This document shows, one piece after another, positions 26,315 through 35,054 of a stretch of DNA of 64,000 bases. Both the position numbers and the translations under genes were made by a program. This DNA comes from DATMRF01 sp035566435 (GTDB lineage: Bacteria > Verrucomicrobiota > Verrucomicrobiia > Limisphaerales > UBA8199): the NCBI GenBank assembly GCA_035566435.1, contig DATMRF010000047.1:82968-146967 (forward strand), given 5' to 3'. Numbering within the stretch: the first letter of the stretch is position 1; every line of letters begins with the position of its first letter. The notes beneath the pieces were generated by a model. The model was not told the DNA's origin. It searched no databases and saw only the letters and a list, made by a program, of their open reading frames with translations.

Positions 26315-28156
26315 ATGAGAGAAGAATTCGAGAAGATGGCGACGGCTGGCAAGTTGGACCGCCACCATATCGAAGCCCTGGTGCAACTGACCAACAGCGG
26401 CTTTTGCATGCATCGGAGCTGGGGCTTCGGTAGAATCAAAACGGTCGATACAGTCTTTGCTCGTTTTACGATCGATTTTCAGAGCCGCGCGGGCCACACG
26501 ATGGACCTTGCCTTCGCGGCGGAATCGCTCCGGCCCATTGGCAAAGACCACATCCTCGCGCGCAAAGCCGCCGACCTCGAAGGCCTGCGCCAACTCGCCG
26601 CCACCAATCACCTCGAACTCGTCAAGCTGGTCCTCAATAGTTATGGCGGTAAAGCCACCACGGACCAAATCCAGCAGGTCCTTGTGCCCGAGGTCATCCG
26701 GGATGATTGGAAAAAGTGGTGGGAAGCCGCCAAACGCGAGCTGAAAAAAGATGGCCATTTCCAGGTGCCACTGAAGAAGACCGAGCCCATCGTCTATCAG
26801 GTCAAAGAAGTCTCGCTGCAGGACCGGCTGCTGGGCGAATTCCGTGCCGCCAAGGGTCTCAAGGCTCGCATCGTTGTCGCGGCCGAGCTGCTGAAAAACG
26901 CACACGACCTTGTGGACAAACAGGCCGCTGCCGCTGAGGTTATACTGGCGCTCAACGCCGAGATTCCCAGTTATCAGCGCACCCAGCCCGCCGTCGCCCT
27001 CGAAGCCATTTTCGTCCGCGACGATACCCGCGACGTGGCCGGCTTGGCCCCGGTCCCGGGCGAACTCGACGCGGCCGCCATTTGGTCGCAAGACCTCAAG
27101 CTCGGCTCGCTTATGGAGCAACTGCCGGCGGCGAAACACCGTCGCGCCCTCGAATCCTTCAAAGGCGCCAATCCCGACCGTTGGGTCGAACCGCTGCGCA
27201 ATACCCTGAACTCCGTTTCCGCCCGACTGTGCCGCGAGTTTGCGTCGCTGCTGATCCACGAAGGCAAAATGGACCAGCTCAAGGAAACCCTGGCCCGCCT
27301 CATCAGCCAGCATACCGCCAGCAGCGAGCTGCTCCTCTGGCTCGCTAAAGACCGCAACGATTCCTTCGCTGACATCCTCGGCCCGGAAGTCTTCCGCGCC
27401 ATGCTCACTGCGATGGAGCGCGACCAGTTCAACGAAAAACGCTCCAACCGCCTCCGGGATTTCATCCTGGACGACCAGGAACTTCTTGTCGAACTCATCG
27501 GCTCCGCCGACCTCGAGGTCATCAAGGACCTCACCCGTGCCCTGCAGCTTTCTCCCTCTTTTGACGACATGGACAAGCGCTCCCTGCTCGCGCGCATCGT
27601 CAAGAGCTACCCTGCCATCCAATCCCTCATCTCGGGCGAACAAACCCGGCAGGAAACCCATCTCATCGTCTCGTGGGAAAGCCTCGAACGGCGAAAAAAC
27701 GAATACCATGAGCTGGTCGAAAAGAAGATCCCGGCTAACTCGAAGGAAATCGCTGTCGCCCGCAGCTATGGAGATTTGCGCGAAAACCACGAATACAAAG
27801 CTGCCAAGGAGATGCAAAAGCTGCTCATGAAGCGCAAATCCGAGCTCGAAACCCAGCTCGTTCGCGCCCGCGGCACCGATTTTGCCACGCCCCCGAGCGA
27901 ACTCGTCGGCATCGGCACCATCGTCCGCGCGACCGACCTTGAGGCCAACCAGCCCGAGCAGTTTACAATCCTTGGTGCGTGGGATTCCGAACCGGAGAAA
28001 GGGGTCGTCAGCTACCTCTCCCCGATGGCCCAGGCGCTGCTCAACCACAAAGTCGGCGACGAGGTCGAGTTCGAGGTCCACGGCGTTCGTCACCACCACC
28101 GCATCGAGACCATCGAGCCTTTCAAAACGGCGCCGCTCCAGCAGCCGGCAGCGTAA
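26315..28156 (+). CDS. greA: Long GreA-type transcription elongation factor
   Basis: The 613-residue protein ends in a GreA/GreB domain of about 160 residues: a coiled coil with the acidic tip SYGDLRENHEYKAAKEMQ (the Asp and Glu that stimulate RNA polymerase transcript cleavage) and a C-terminal FKBP-like domain (VGIGTIVRATDLEANQPEQ, YLSPMAQALLNHKVGDEVEF). The first ~450 residues are a mostly helical extension, beginning with a region resembling GreA-associated N-terminal domains (LVQLTNSGFCMHRSWGFGRI). Ordinary GreA is about 158 residues. A similarly long GreA is known in Chlamydiae, so this fits the PVC group. The long minus-strand ORF across it is a shadow. Confidence 0.88.
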   Translation: MREEFEKMATAGKLDRHHIEALVQLTNSGFCMHRSWGFGRIKTVDTVFARFTIDFQSRAGHTMDLAFAAESLRPIGKDHILARKAADLEGLRQLAATNHLELVKLVLNSYGGKATTDQIQQVLVPEVIRDDWKKWWEAAKRELKKDGHFQVPLKKTEPIVYQVKEVSLQDRLLGEFRAAKGLKARIVVAAELLKNAHDLVDKQAAAAEVILALNAEIPSYQRTQPAVALEAIFVRDDTRDVAGLAPVPGELDAAAIWSQDLKLGSLMEQLPAAKHRRALESFKGANPDRWVEPLRNTLNSVSARLCREFASLLIHEGKMDQLKETLARLISQHTASSELLLWLAKDRNDSFADILGPEVFRAMLTAMERDQFNEKRSNRLRDFILDDQELLVELIGSADLEVIKDLTRALQLSPSFDDMDKRSLLARIVKSYPAIQSLISGEQTRQETHLIVSWESLERRKNEYHELVEKKIPANSKEIAVARSYGDLRENHEYKAAKEMQKLLMKRKSELETQLVRARGTDFATPPSELVGIGTIVRATDLEANQPEQFTILGAWDSEPEKGVVSYLSPMAQALLNHKVGDEVEFEVHGVRHHHRIETIEPFKTAPLQQPAA

Positions 28157-28178
28157 GGCTGACCTCCAATCCGGTGTA

Positions 28179-28262
28179 TCGCAGAATTCCATTCTGCAAG
28201 CGTTGGAACGTGCGGAGCGCTTCTCACGATTTGAGGCTTGGCAGATTAAAAATCTGCGCTGC
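28179..28262 (+). repeat. Interspersed repeat with GCAGAAT and GCAGATT palindromes
   Basis: Two short palindromes lie 40 bases apart in the spacer after greA: GCAGAATTCCATTCTGC (about 28183-28199) and GCAGATTAAAAATCTGC (about 28241-28257). The spacer of 245 bases has no gene. I believe such pairs recur in verrucomicrobial genomes; no search was done. Confidence 0.5.
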
Positions 28263-28401
28263 TTCCAGTGGTTGGTGAGAACGTTCGGGTGAAGTGAGAT
28301 GCGCTCCACGGCGACCTGTGCGAAGGCGGTTTGCAAAGAACGGAGTTCCAGCGTAGCTTCCTCAACAAGTCTTCAGACGAACGTTAGTCAGGTTCCGTCT
28401 T

Positions 28402-28710
28402 ATGAACCGAACAGACGAACCGATCGGCGGAGCTGGCACGATGCCCGCAAGCTCGTCCAGCACTCCAGCAGAACGCCAGGAGTTCTGGGTAAACACCTGC
28501 CAGGAAGTCAGCCAAATGCACGTCTGCTCCCAGCACGTGCTTGAGCTTTACCAGAAACACGGCTGCCGCTTCACCGTTCCCAGTCGCCAGCAAGTGCAGG
28601 ATGTCCTCAATGCCCTCGACGCCGCGATGCCCCATTGGGAAAAGGAGCACCCCGAGTTGTTTTACCAAACACTTGAGCTCAATTTCCCGGAGCTGATTCG
28701 GCGGCCCTGA
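28402..28710 (+). CDS. Hypothetical protein
   Basis: The 102-residue product has a low-complexity Ser/Thr/Ala leader (MPASSSSTPAERQEFW) and a mixed helical remainder with two cysteines (NTCQEVSQMHVCSQHVLELY). It is acidic and soluble, with no signal or membrane segment and no recognised family. An overlapping reverse-strand ORF (28384-28956) seems less likely. Codon use and a sensible start support it only moderately. Confidence 0.5.
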   Translation: MNRTDEPIGGAGTMPASSSSTPAERQEFWVNTCQEVSQMHVCSQHVLELYQKHGCRFTVPSRQQVQDVLNALDAAMPHWEKEHPELFYQTLELNFPELIRRP

Positions 28711-28769
28711 GCCGATTCCATCGAGCCGGGTAACTGCCACGAGTCCCTTCCGGCGGACCCTCCGGGTGC

Positions 28770-30155
28770 TTAGGTGGACGCTGCCGCCTTCGGTCTTGCG
28801 AGCACAGTCCCCAGCAGCACGAGCCCGTAGCCGGTCAAGAGAGCCAGGAGCAGGTGCGATGGAGAAGAGTACAACCTCGCCAAATCCTGCGAGGCTCGGT
28901 CGAACGTCGGATTCAGCATGGCGATAAGAACTATCGAAAGACAAAACCAGAGGCACAGCAGTCCAATCACCCAGCCGCGGGCCTGGGCTGGCATTCGACG
29001 CAAAAACCAGAACGGAACCAAAGCAAGCAGGAGGTAAATCAGGCCGAAATCGGAATCGGCGGCTTTTGCGTAGAACCAGACCTGCTCGCCAAACCGGCCC
29101 AGGTTGTCAACCGCCCGCATGCGCTCATACTGCCCGCGGCTGATAAGGTGGAGATATCCTTCCAGCGTCCGTGGGTAGGCCCAATTCACCGGCGGGTTGG
29201 TCATCGAGGCGACTGGCATGTAAAGATAGGGGCATAGCCCGGACACGAGACAAGACGCGGCGGCGGCGACCGACTTCCAGTTCCCAAGTATATTGCGCGT
29301 TTTCATCGCGATCGCGATACCCACGAGAAACGGCAGCACTAACGCCCCAGCCTGAGCGAGCAAGGGAAGACCTTCGACCGCATGCGTAAACAGGACTATC
29401 GCAACCAGCACCGCGGTGATCAGGCAAGCGTCGCGGCCAAGGGCTGGCTTGGCGAACACCGTTAGAATTTCAAGGCCCAAGAAGGCCATCACCAAGGCCG
29501 AATTGCTGCCGAGGCTGAGGCCGTAAACGAACAGGGCAGCGTAAAGATAACGTGTTTGCTCGGAGCGGTAAGTCCACCGCATCAGCAGGCATAGCACGAG
29601 CGAAAAAAGCAAGAGGCTGAGCGTCCAGGCTTCGACAATGACTGCCTGGCTCCAAACAACCCGGTCCAGCCCGAACGTCATTCCCGCAACAAACCCCGCG
29701 ACAGTTCGAACCCACCGCTCCTCTTTCGGCTTACAACGCCGGAGTCCACGAATCCCGTCGAGCATCACTGCCCCGCCTCGTGACACCATCATCGCCGCGA
29801 CCCCGCAAGTCAGAGCCCCAGCGACAGCCGATGACACCGCTACACGCCAGGCAATGTTCGAGAATGGCAGCAGGACTGCAAACAACCACGCGTACAGCGT
29901 CCAAACCGGGAATCCTGGTGGATGCGGCACCCCGGCATATTTCGCGCCGGTCGCGAAAATCCCCGAAAACTCCAGTGTCACCTCCGGGGCCAGTGTCAGC
30001 AAATATACCGCCAGAGTCACCACGGTCGTCATCCCGAAAATGAACCAATCCAAGCGGTCAAAAACTGGGCCCAATAGAGGCGGTTCGGCGAGTACGGTGT
30101 CCCCTTGCCCTGAAACATTGACTCCCTCCGAGAGACGATCAGTGTTTTCGTTCAT
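28770..30155 (-). CDS. DUF2723 (protein O-mannosyltransferase-like) membrane protein
   Basis: From ATG 30155 the protein has 461 residues and about ten to eleven membrane segments. The first loop contains the DUF2723 mark TLAPEVTLEFSGIFATGAKY followed by AGVPHPPGFPVWTLYAWLF. DUF2723 proteins are GT-C-like and related to animal TMEM260; they are thought to move sugars at the membrane, but the bacterial function is uncertain. Family members are often longer (600 or more), so the C-terminal domain is short here. A 72-residue extension upstream would be encoded by the interspersed repeat at 30224-30330 and is rejected. Confidence 0.85.
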   Translation of the reverse strand: MNENTDRLSEGVNVSGQGDTVLAEPPLLGPVFDRLDWFIFGMTTVVTLAVYLLTLAPEVTLEFSGIFATGAKYAGVPHPPGFPVWTLYAWLFAVLLPFSNIAWRVAVSSAVAGALTCGVAAMMVSRGGAVMLDGIRGLRRCKPKEERWVRTVAGFVAGMTFGLDRVVWSQAVIVEAWTLSLLLFSLVLCLLMRWTYRSEQTRYLYAALFVYGLSLGSNSALVMAFLGLEILTVFAKPALGRDACLITAVLVAIVLFTHAVEGLPLLAQAGALVLPFLVGIAIAMKTRNILGNWKSVAAAASCLVSGLCPYLYMPVASMTNPPVNWAYPRTLEGYLHLISRGQYERMRAVDNLGRFGEQVWFYAKAADSDFGLIYLLLALVPFWFLRRMPAQARGWVIGLLCLWFCLSIVLIAMLNPTFDRASQDLARLYSSPSHLLLALLTGYGLVLLGTVLARPKAAAST

Positions 30156-30223
30156 GACCACCGGCGTTCCAACCTGTATCACGGCCCCTGCGATCGAAAC
30201 CGTCGCACGGGCTCTCCGGCGGA

Positions 30224-30330
30224 TATCCAAAGCGGCAGAAGACAGCCGCACTCCAAAACCTTGCGGGCATGGGTTCCGCTCACGAGTTCGCTTGCGTTTT
30301 GGAGAGTTCTGTCCCCTGCCGCTTTTTGCG
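30224..30330. repeat. Inverted pair of GCGGCAG interspersed repeats
   Basis: AAAGCGGCAGAAGACAGCCG starts at about 30226, continuing CACTCCAAAAC; the inverted copy TTTTGGAGAGTTCTGTCCCC continues TGCCGCTTTTT and ends at about 30326. The two copies face each other across about 33 bases and can fold into one long hairpin. Same family as 2324-2466. It sits just upstream of the DUF2723 gene start. Confidence 0.75.
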
Positions 30331-30452
30331 CTCCTGACCAATAACCCGCGTTTCGAATCACGCTGCGCCATGCTCGATCAATAGACACCGCAAGCGGGAG
30401 ATTCGTATAAGTTCGCTGTAACTGCTTCCCCGGTACGGGACATCGCCGCCGC

Positions 30453-30466
30453 GCACTTTAAAGTGC
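30453..30466. promoter_or_regulatory. 14-bp perfect palindrome upstream of cinA
   Basis: GCACTTTAAAGTGC is a perfect palindrome 110 bases before the cinA start, in the gap between two divergent genes. It may be a repressor site. No promoter elements were matched with confidence. The same gap also holds degenerate GGACTG repeats just before cinA (30541-30574). Confidence 0.35.
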
Positions 30467-30575
30467 AGGTGGCCAGCTAAGTGTAGGTCTGAAGGCTCGG
30501 CCAATTGTTTTAATCGCGTTCAGGGAATCGCTCCGGCTTGACTGGAGACTGGGGACCGCGGACTGTGGACGGACT

Positions 30576-31835
30576 TTGGTCATCGAACTAGTCAACACCG
30601 GCAGCGAATTGATGCTCGGACGGGTGCTCAACACCCACCAACACTGGCTCGGTCGGCAGCTTGCTGATTTGGGTTATGTCGTCAGCCGCCAGGTCGCCGT
30701 GCCGGACGCCGCCACCGACATCGTCGCAGCCGTTCGCGAAGCCCTCTCCCGGGCGGACCTCGTGGTCACGACCGGCGGCCTGGGACCTACTTCCAGCGAC
30801 CTCACGCGAGATGCGCTCGCGCGGTTTCTCGGCAAGCGCTTGAACGAAGACCCCGCTGTGGTGGCGCATATCACTCTTTTTTTCGAGGTGAGGAAACGGG
30901 CGATGCCGGAGCGGACGCGTGTGCAAGCGCTGGTTCCTGAGGGCGCAACCGTTCTGCACAACGCACACGGAACCGCGCCCGGGCTGGCGATGGAGCTGAG
31001 GCCCAACCCGTTTCGAGCCGGCGGCGCGGCGAGCTGGTTGATTATGTTGCCAGGACCGCCCCGCGAACTGCGGCCGATGTTCTCCGACTCGGTGGCGCCT
31101 CTGCTCCGCCGGGTGCTGCCGCTGAAAGACGTTTTTGTGTGCCGCACCCTTCGGACAACCGGGATTGGCGAATCGATGGCCGAGGAGAAAGTCGGACGCG
31201 AGTTGCAGGCGATGGTTCCCCTGGGGCTCGAACCGGGCTATTGCGCCCGGCCCGGACAGGTCGATGTTCGGCTCGCCGCTCGCGGCCCGCGCGCGGAAGA
31301 ACTGGTGCGCCAGGCCGAATCGGTGGTTCGCGCTCGGCTCGGTTCCTTCATCTACGGCGAGAACGAGGAGGAGCTCGAGACGACAATCGTCAAGCTGCTG
31401 ACGGAACGAAAACAAACGCTCGGACTTGCCGAATCTTGCACGGGCGGCTGTATCGCCCATCGGCTGACAAATGTGCCTGGCGCCTCGAAGGTGCTGCTCG
31501 CGGGCTTGGTGACTTACGGCAACGAGGCCAAGCTCAAGTTGCTCGGTGTGCGGCCGGAGACTCTTGCCCAGCATGGCGCTGTTAGCGAAGCCGTCGCCCG
31601 ACAGATGGCCGACGGCGCCCGTGGCGTTACCGGCGCCGATTACGCCCTTTCCGTCACTGGTATCGCCGGCCCGGGCGGCGGCACGGCCGCCAAACCGGTC
31701 GGAACGGTCTTTATTGGCCTCGCCGGTCCTTTCGAGACGAAGGTCGAAGCAAATTTCAATCCCTGGGACCGTGAGACCTTCAAGCAGGTCACCACCCAGC
31801 AGGCCATGGATTTATTGCGCCGCTCCCTGGCGTAA
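30576..31835 (+). CDS. cinA: CinA family nicotinamide mononucleotide deamidase-related protein
   Basis: The 419-residue protein has a MoCF-like N-terminal domain (VIELVNTGSELMLGRVLNTH, VVTTGGLGPTSSDLTRDA) and a C-terminal PncC domain (LAESCTGGCIAHRLTNVPGA, YALSVTGIAGPGGGTAAKPV). PncC deamidates NMN in pyridine-nucleotide recycling; the CinA N-terminal domain is an ADP-ribose pyrophosphatase-like fold. Length is as usual. The start is TTG at 30576, and no nearby ATG or GTG retains the conserved N-terminus. Confidence 0.93.
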   Translation: MVIELVNTGSELMLGRVLNTHQHWLGRQLADLGYVVSRQVAVPDAATDIVAAVREALSRADLVVTTGGLGPTSSDLTRDALARFLGKRLNEDPAVVAHITLFFEVRKRAMPERTRVQALVPEGATVLHNAHGTAPGLAMELRPNPFRAGGAASWLIMLPGPPRELRPMFSDSVAPLLRRVLPLKDVFVCRTLRTTGIGESMAEEKVGRELQAMVPLGLEPGYCARPGQVDVRLAARGPRAEELVRQAESVVRARLGSFIYGENEEELETTIVKLLTERKQTLGLAESCTGGCIAHRLTNVPGASKVLLAGLVTYGNEAKLKLLGVRPETLAQHGAVSEAVARQMADGARGVTGADYALSVTGIAGPGGGTAAKPVGTVFIGLAGPFETKVEANFNPWDRETFKQVTTQQAMDLLRRSLA

Positions 31836-31856
31836 CCCGACTTGCCGGGAACAACG

Positions 31857-31883
31857 AAAAAGCCCGCAGACCTGGCTGCGGGC
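31857..31883 (-). terminator. Rho-independent terminator of the ferredoxin gene
   Basis: On the minus strand, GCCCGCAG-CCAGGT-CTGCGGGC is followed by TTTTT. The perfect 8-bp stem and T-run lie 20 bases after the ferredoxin stop codon. Confidence 0.85.
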
Positions 31884-31902
31884 CTCATGAAAAACGTAGA
31901 GA

Positions 31903-32136
31903 CTAAGCGCCGTTGTCGCCAATAGCTTCGACCGGACAGCCTTCTTTGGCTTCCTTGCACCGGCTTTCTTCTTCCGGAGATTCCGGCTGCTTAAACACGT
32001 AGGAGTAACCGCCGTCCTCATTCCGTTTGAAATTGTCGGGCGCCGTCTCGCGGCAGAGATCGCAGTCGATGCATTGATTATCCACGTAATACTTGCCCGG
32101 AGTGTTTTCAGGATATTTATTTGCTACGTCAGCCAT
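31903..32136 (-). CDS. Single-cluster ferredoxin
   Basis: The 77-residue acidic protein has CIDCDLCRETAP followed later by CKEAKEGCPVEAI. The first motif is Cys-x2-Cys-x2-Cys with Ala where a fourth cysteine would lie, so the ligands are those of mono-cluster [4Fe-4S] (or [3Fe-4S]) ferredoxins: three here plus the Cys-Pro cysteine near the end. It carries electrons for an unknown partner. Start at 32136 (MADVANKYP) is better than the ATG 4 codons upstream. Confidence 0.9.
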   Translation of the reverse strand: MADVANKYPENTPGKYYVDNQCIDCDLCRETAPDNFKRNEDGGYSYVFKQPESPEEESRCKEAKEGCPVEAIGDNGA

Positions 32137-32717
32137 AAAAAGGATCAAGTTTGCTGCGCACTATGACCAGCGCTCCATCCCATGGCAAGCCCATTTCCCC
32201 GCCCGGGCACGGTTTTTTTTGGGCGGATGCAACAGGTGCGTCGGTGCTGCGGATTCGCCCAAAGCCCTGAGCCTTCGCTGCTTGGCCAACTCAACTTTTA
32301 TTGCTGTGCAAGGTATCAATCGATGGTGAATAAGCGGTGAACAAGCGTTGGAATTTGAAATGCCTCTGTTTACATTTAGAGCTGCCAATGCGGCAAATGA
32401 CTTCGAAATTGGGTCGTCCGAACTACCTGCGCACCTCCAATAGTGTTGTTTTCCATTACACACCGGGGACAGAGGCGAAAACCGTTAGTCTTGAGGCCAC
32501 CGGCGGGAATCGACCGCCTAGGTTGACAACTCGGTGAATAACCCGGTTTTGAAATGATGAAAATGATGCAAACCTGGCGGTCGCGGGCGGTTCCGGGTGC
32601 GGACAATAGGCCAGCCGGTATAACAACAGTATATTGTCGATGTGACAATATATTGTCACAGCTAGCACTGCTCTCAATCGTGTTCGCACCGTGTATTTAG
32701 GGTTGATTACGCCGTAT
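32137..32717. other. Non-coding gap with overlapping palindromes and a T-arm-like remnant
   Basis: No supported gene. At 32641-32660 TGTGACAATATATTGTCACA is a perfect 20-bp palindrome. It overlaps a second inverted repeat, ATATTGTC (32631-32638) and GACAATAT (32644-32651). This is operator-like, yet no gene start is adjacent: the neighbouring minus-strand gene ends at 32718. At 32502-32518, read on the minus strand, GGCGGTCGATTCCCGCC looks like the T arm of a tRNA or tmRNA, but no complete molecule can be built around it. Confidence 0.5.
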
Positions 32718-34316
32718 TCACGGCACGATCAACTCATAGCTTACAAAGGCCACCTGCTTGCTGTCGGGCGACCAGGAGGGAACGTTCATGGTTCCTTGGC
32801 CGCCAAACAGCCGAGCCAACTCCTGGATCGGCCCGCCGGACGCTGGCATCAGTCGTAAGCGGACAGGTTTGTTGGGGGGATGGCCGGTGACGCCTTTTTC
32901 GAACGAAATGAATACGAGCCACCTGCCATCCGGTGACGGATGCGGGAACCAATTGTTGAGTTCATCCGAGGTGACTTGTTCCTGGTCGCTGCCGTCAGGT
33001 TTCATGCGCCAGATCTGCATCGAGCCGGTTCGCTCCGAATTGAAGTAGATGTATTTGCCGTCGGGCGAATAATCCGGTCCATCATCCAGTCCTTTGGCGG
33101 TCGTCAGCCGCTTTTCGTCACCACCTTCCGCCGGGATGGTATAAACATCGAATTCGCCGTTGCGCTCCGCGCAGTAGGCGACTGTTGAGCCGTCGGGGGA
33201 CCAGCCATGCCAATAGGACGGGGCCACAGTCGTGAGCTGACGCGGCGTCCCGCCGTTGACCGGAAGGATATAGATCATCGATTTGCCTCCGCGCGACTGG
33301 TCGCTGATTGCCAGGCGGGCGCCATCCGGGGAGAGCCCGTGGTCATTGTTGCAGTGGTCGGCGAAACCGGTGTCGATTGGCTCGGGCTTCCCGCCAAGAA
33401 CGGGCAGCCGATAGATGCGGCCTCCGGAGTTGAACAGGAAATACTTGCCGTCGCGCGACCAGTTTGGCGCTTCGATGTGGTCCAGCGTGTAATAGACCAC
33501 ACGGCGGTCTTTGGACCCGATGGGGACGACCTCGAGGGCGCAGTGCAACACGGGTTTCGCGTCAACCTGGGCTGCCTTGGCGCGGAGTTGCACGTGGGAA
33601 AAGCGCGCCTGTTCCAGTACCCGGTCATCATGCGCGCAGACGCCGAGCCCGACATAGACAGGGTCAACAAGCTTCAGCCGGGTGAAGGTTCCTGAAAGCG
33701 GAGTGGGAACGACCATCGAATCCGGCAAGGTCATAAAGAACACATCACCCTGCCGTTCGATCCCGACGCGCGGCGGCCGGCTAACATTGGCTTGAATTTC
33801 ATGCGTCGCCCCACCCTGAGTCTCGCGGAACTGCAGCGAAGTTAATCCGTTGCCGTGGACCGCAACATCCACGTAGGGCGACCCTTGGGTGAGGTCCTGC
33901 CGCACGATGAGGCAGGCCTTGCGATGCGCGTTGCCGCCGGCGCCGAGCCATTCGATGGCTGCCTGGAGAGCGAAATCGCCGGACATCCGCTTCCAGACAA
34001 AATGAAACGCGTCGTTCGTGAACCACATGTTTTCACCGCCGCCGGCAACGAGAAAGGAATTGTCGGCCGGGGAGAAACTTGCCGAACCGGTCTTGCTGAC
34101 CGTGCCGATGTCGGCTTGAGACTCAAATGACCCTAGATCCGTTGCTTGGCTCACGAACGCAGATTGGATGAGCGAGCAGAAGAGAGCGAGGATGAAGGGG
34201 GGGGAGTGGAAGCTGGCCGGCGAATGGGAAAGCACCTTGAACCCTGCAAGCTGAACGCTGCGAGCCGAACCCTGCACCGTGAACCTTGAACCCAAAACAA
34301 TGGGGCGAGTTGTCAT
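32718..34316 (-). CDS. TolB-like beta-propeller (PD40) protein with an N-terminal sugar-binding-like domain
   Basis: This protein of up to 532 residues is probably exported: a hydrophobic stretch (PPFILALFCSLIQSAF) lies about 40 residues in. Residues ~60-240 resemble a concanavalin-like DUF1349 domain (MWFTNDAFHFVWKRMSGDFA). Residues ~270-530 contain five to six PD40/WD40-like blades with repeated SPDG motifs (LSPDGARLAISD, WSPDGSTVAYCAE, YSPDGKYIYFNSERTG). Many such proteins occur in Verrucomicrobia; the ligand is unknown. The start is uncertain: the ATG at 34316 begins within a GAACC-type low-complexity repeat, and a GTG at about 34233, just before the signal region, may be the true start. 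Confidence 0.8.
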   Translation of the reverse strand: MTTRPIVLGSRFTVQGSARSVQLAGFKVLSHSPASFHSPPFILALFCSLIQSAFVSQATDLGSFESQADIGTVSKTGSASFSPADNSFLVAGGGENMWFTNDAFHFVWKRMSGDFALQAAIEWLGAGGNAHRKACLIVRQDLTQGSPYVDVAVHGNGLTSLQFRETQGGATHEIQANVSRPPRVGIERQGDVFFMTLPDSMVVPTPLSGTFTRLKLVDPVYVGLGVCAHDDRVLEQARFSHVQLRAKAAQVDAKPVLHCALEVVPIGSKDRRVVYYTLDHIEAPNWSRDGKYFLFNSGGRIYRLPVLGGKPEPIDTGFADHCNNDHGLSPDGARLAISDQSRGGKSMIYILPVNGGTPRQLTTVAPSYWHGWSPDGSTVAYCAERNGEFDVYTIPAEGGDEKRLTTAKGLDDGPDYSPDGKYIYFNSERTGSMQIWRMKPDGSDQEQVTSDELNNWFPHPSPDGRWLVFISFEKGVTGHPPNKPVRLRLMPASGGPIQELARLFGGQGTMNVPSWSPDSKQVAFVSYELIVP

Positions 34317-34526
34317 GAGGGAGGTCTATCATGATGACATGAGGATGGACACGGAAAACTTTAGCGACGATCACGCCGTCAGTCATAGCGGGGGGCGCAA
34401 GATGCCAATCGTGCGTCGAACGCGGAATGGGGACCGCATTATTGGAATCGGGCGCCCCGGCTCGCTGTCACTAAGGCAGCAACCCGGCAAGGATTTCCGC
34501 GCCGTCAGGCCCGGCAGCTCTTTCAC

Positions 34527-35054
34527 TCAGTGACCTGCAGGATCACTGGTTAGCGCTTTTCCTTGCCGGTCGAGGCAATCGATCACGGTCCTGAGCCAGA
34601 GCAATTCCATGCCGATGCTCTCCGGCGCCAACTCAGGGTTCTCCTCGTGGCCGGACATCAGGATTTCGACGCCGAACCCAAGCAACTCGCGCTGGGGGTA
34701 GTTCTCGAACGTTTGCTGGACGGTCTTTTGCTGTTCGATTTCCGAAGCATTCTCAAGTTGTTCCAGCGCTTTGGTATTGAACTCCTCTGCGCTTTCTATC
34801 TGCTGCGGTGTTACCGGGTTCAGTCGGCGGCCGGCGGCCAAGCTGAGGACTTGCCAGGACGCAATTACCAGATCAATGAGCGGGCTCTCCTGTAATGACC
34901 CAGCCTCAAGCGTTTCGCCACTGGCAAACAGGTAAATGCCCAGCGCGGGCTGCTCTTCCATGAATTGCTTGACCAGCGTCTCGGTCTGCTGCTCATTCAT
35001 GGCGCAGAGCCGCTCCCACGCCTGCTCGACGGCTTTGCGCGCTACCTGGTTCAT
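34527..35054 (-). CDS. Hypothetical protein translationally coupled to sdhB
   Basis: The 175-residue acidic, helical protein starts with an ATG that overlaps the sdhB stop codon (ATGA, 35051-35054), so it is the last gene of sdhCAB and is probably made in proportion to SDH. There is no membrane segment, cysteine cluster or known motif. Visible stretches are KAVEQAWERLCAMNEQQTET and NYPQRELLGFGVEILMSGHE. It does not look like SdhE or an assembly factor I recognise. Confidence 0.75.
   Translation of the reverse strand: MNQVARKAVEQAWERLCAMNEQQTETLVKQFMEEQPALGIYLFASGETLEAGSLQESPLIDLVIASWQVLSLAAGRRLNPVTPQQIESAEEFNTKALEQLENASEIEQQKTVQQTFENYPQRELLGFGVEILMSGHEENPELAPESIGMELLWLRTVIDCLDRQGKALTSDPAGH

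Noticed and set aside
26303..28336. Long minus-strand ORF (677 codons) across greA
   Set aside because: It is a complementary-strand shadow in GC-rich DNA; the plus frame has the clear GreA domain and normal composition.
28384..28956. Minus-strand ORF overlapping the 102-residue hypothetical gene and the end of the DUF2723 gene
   Set aside because: It overlaps the DUF2723 coding end on the same strand in another frame and has no recognisable domain.
34317..34526. Riboswitch-like leader upstream of the beta-propeller gene
   Set aside because: Some paired segments are present but no known riboswitch core could be matched.
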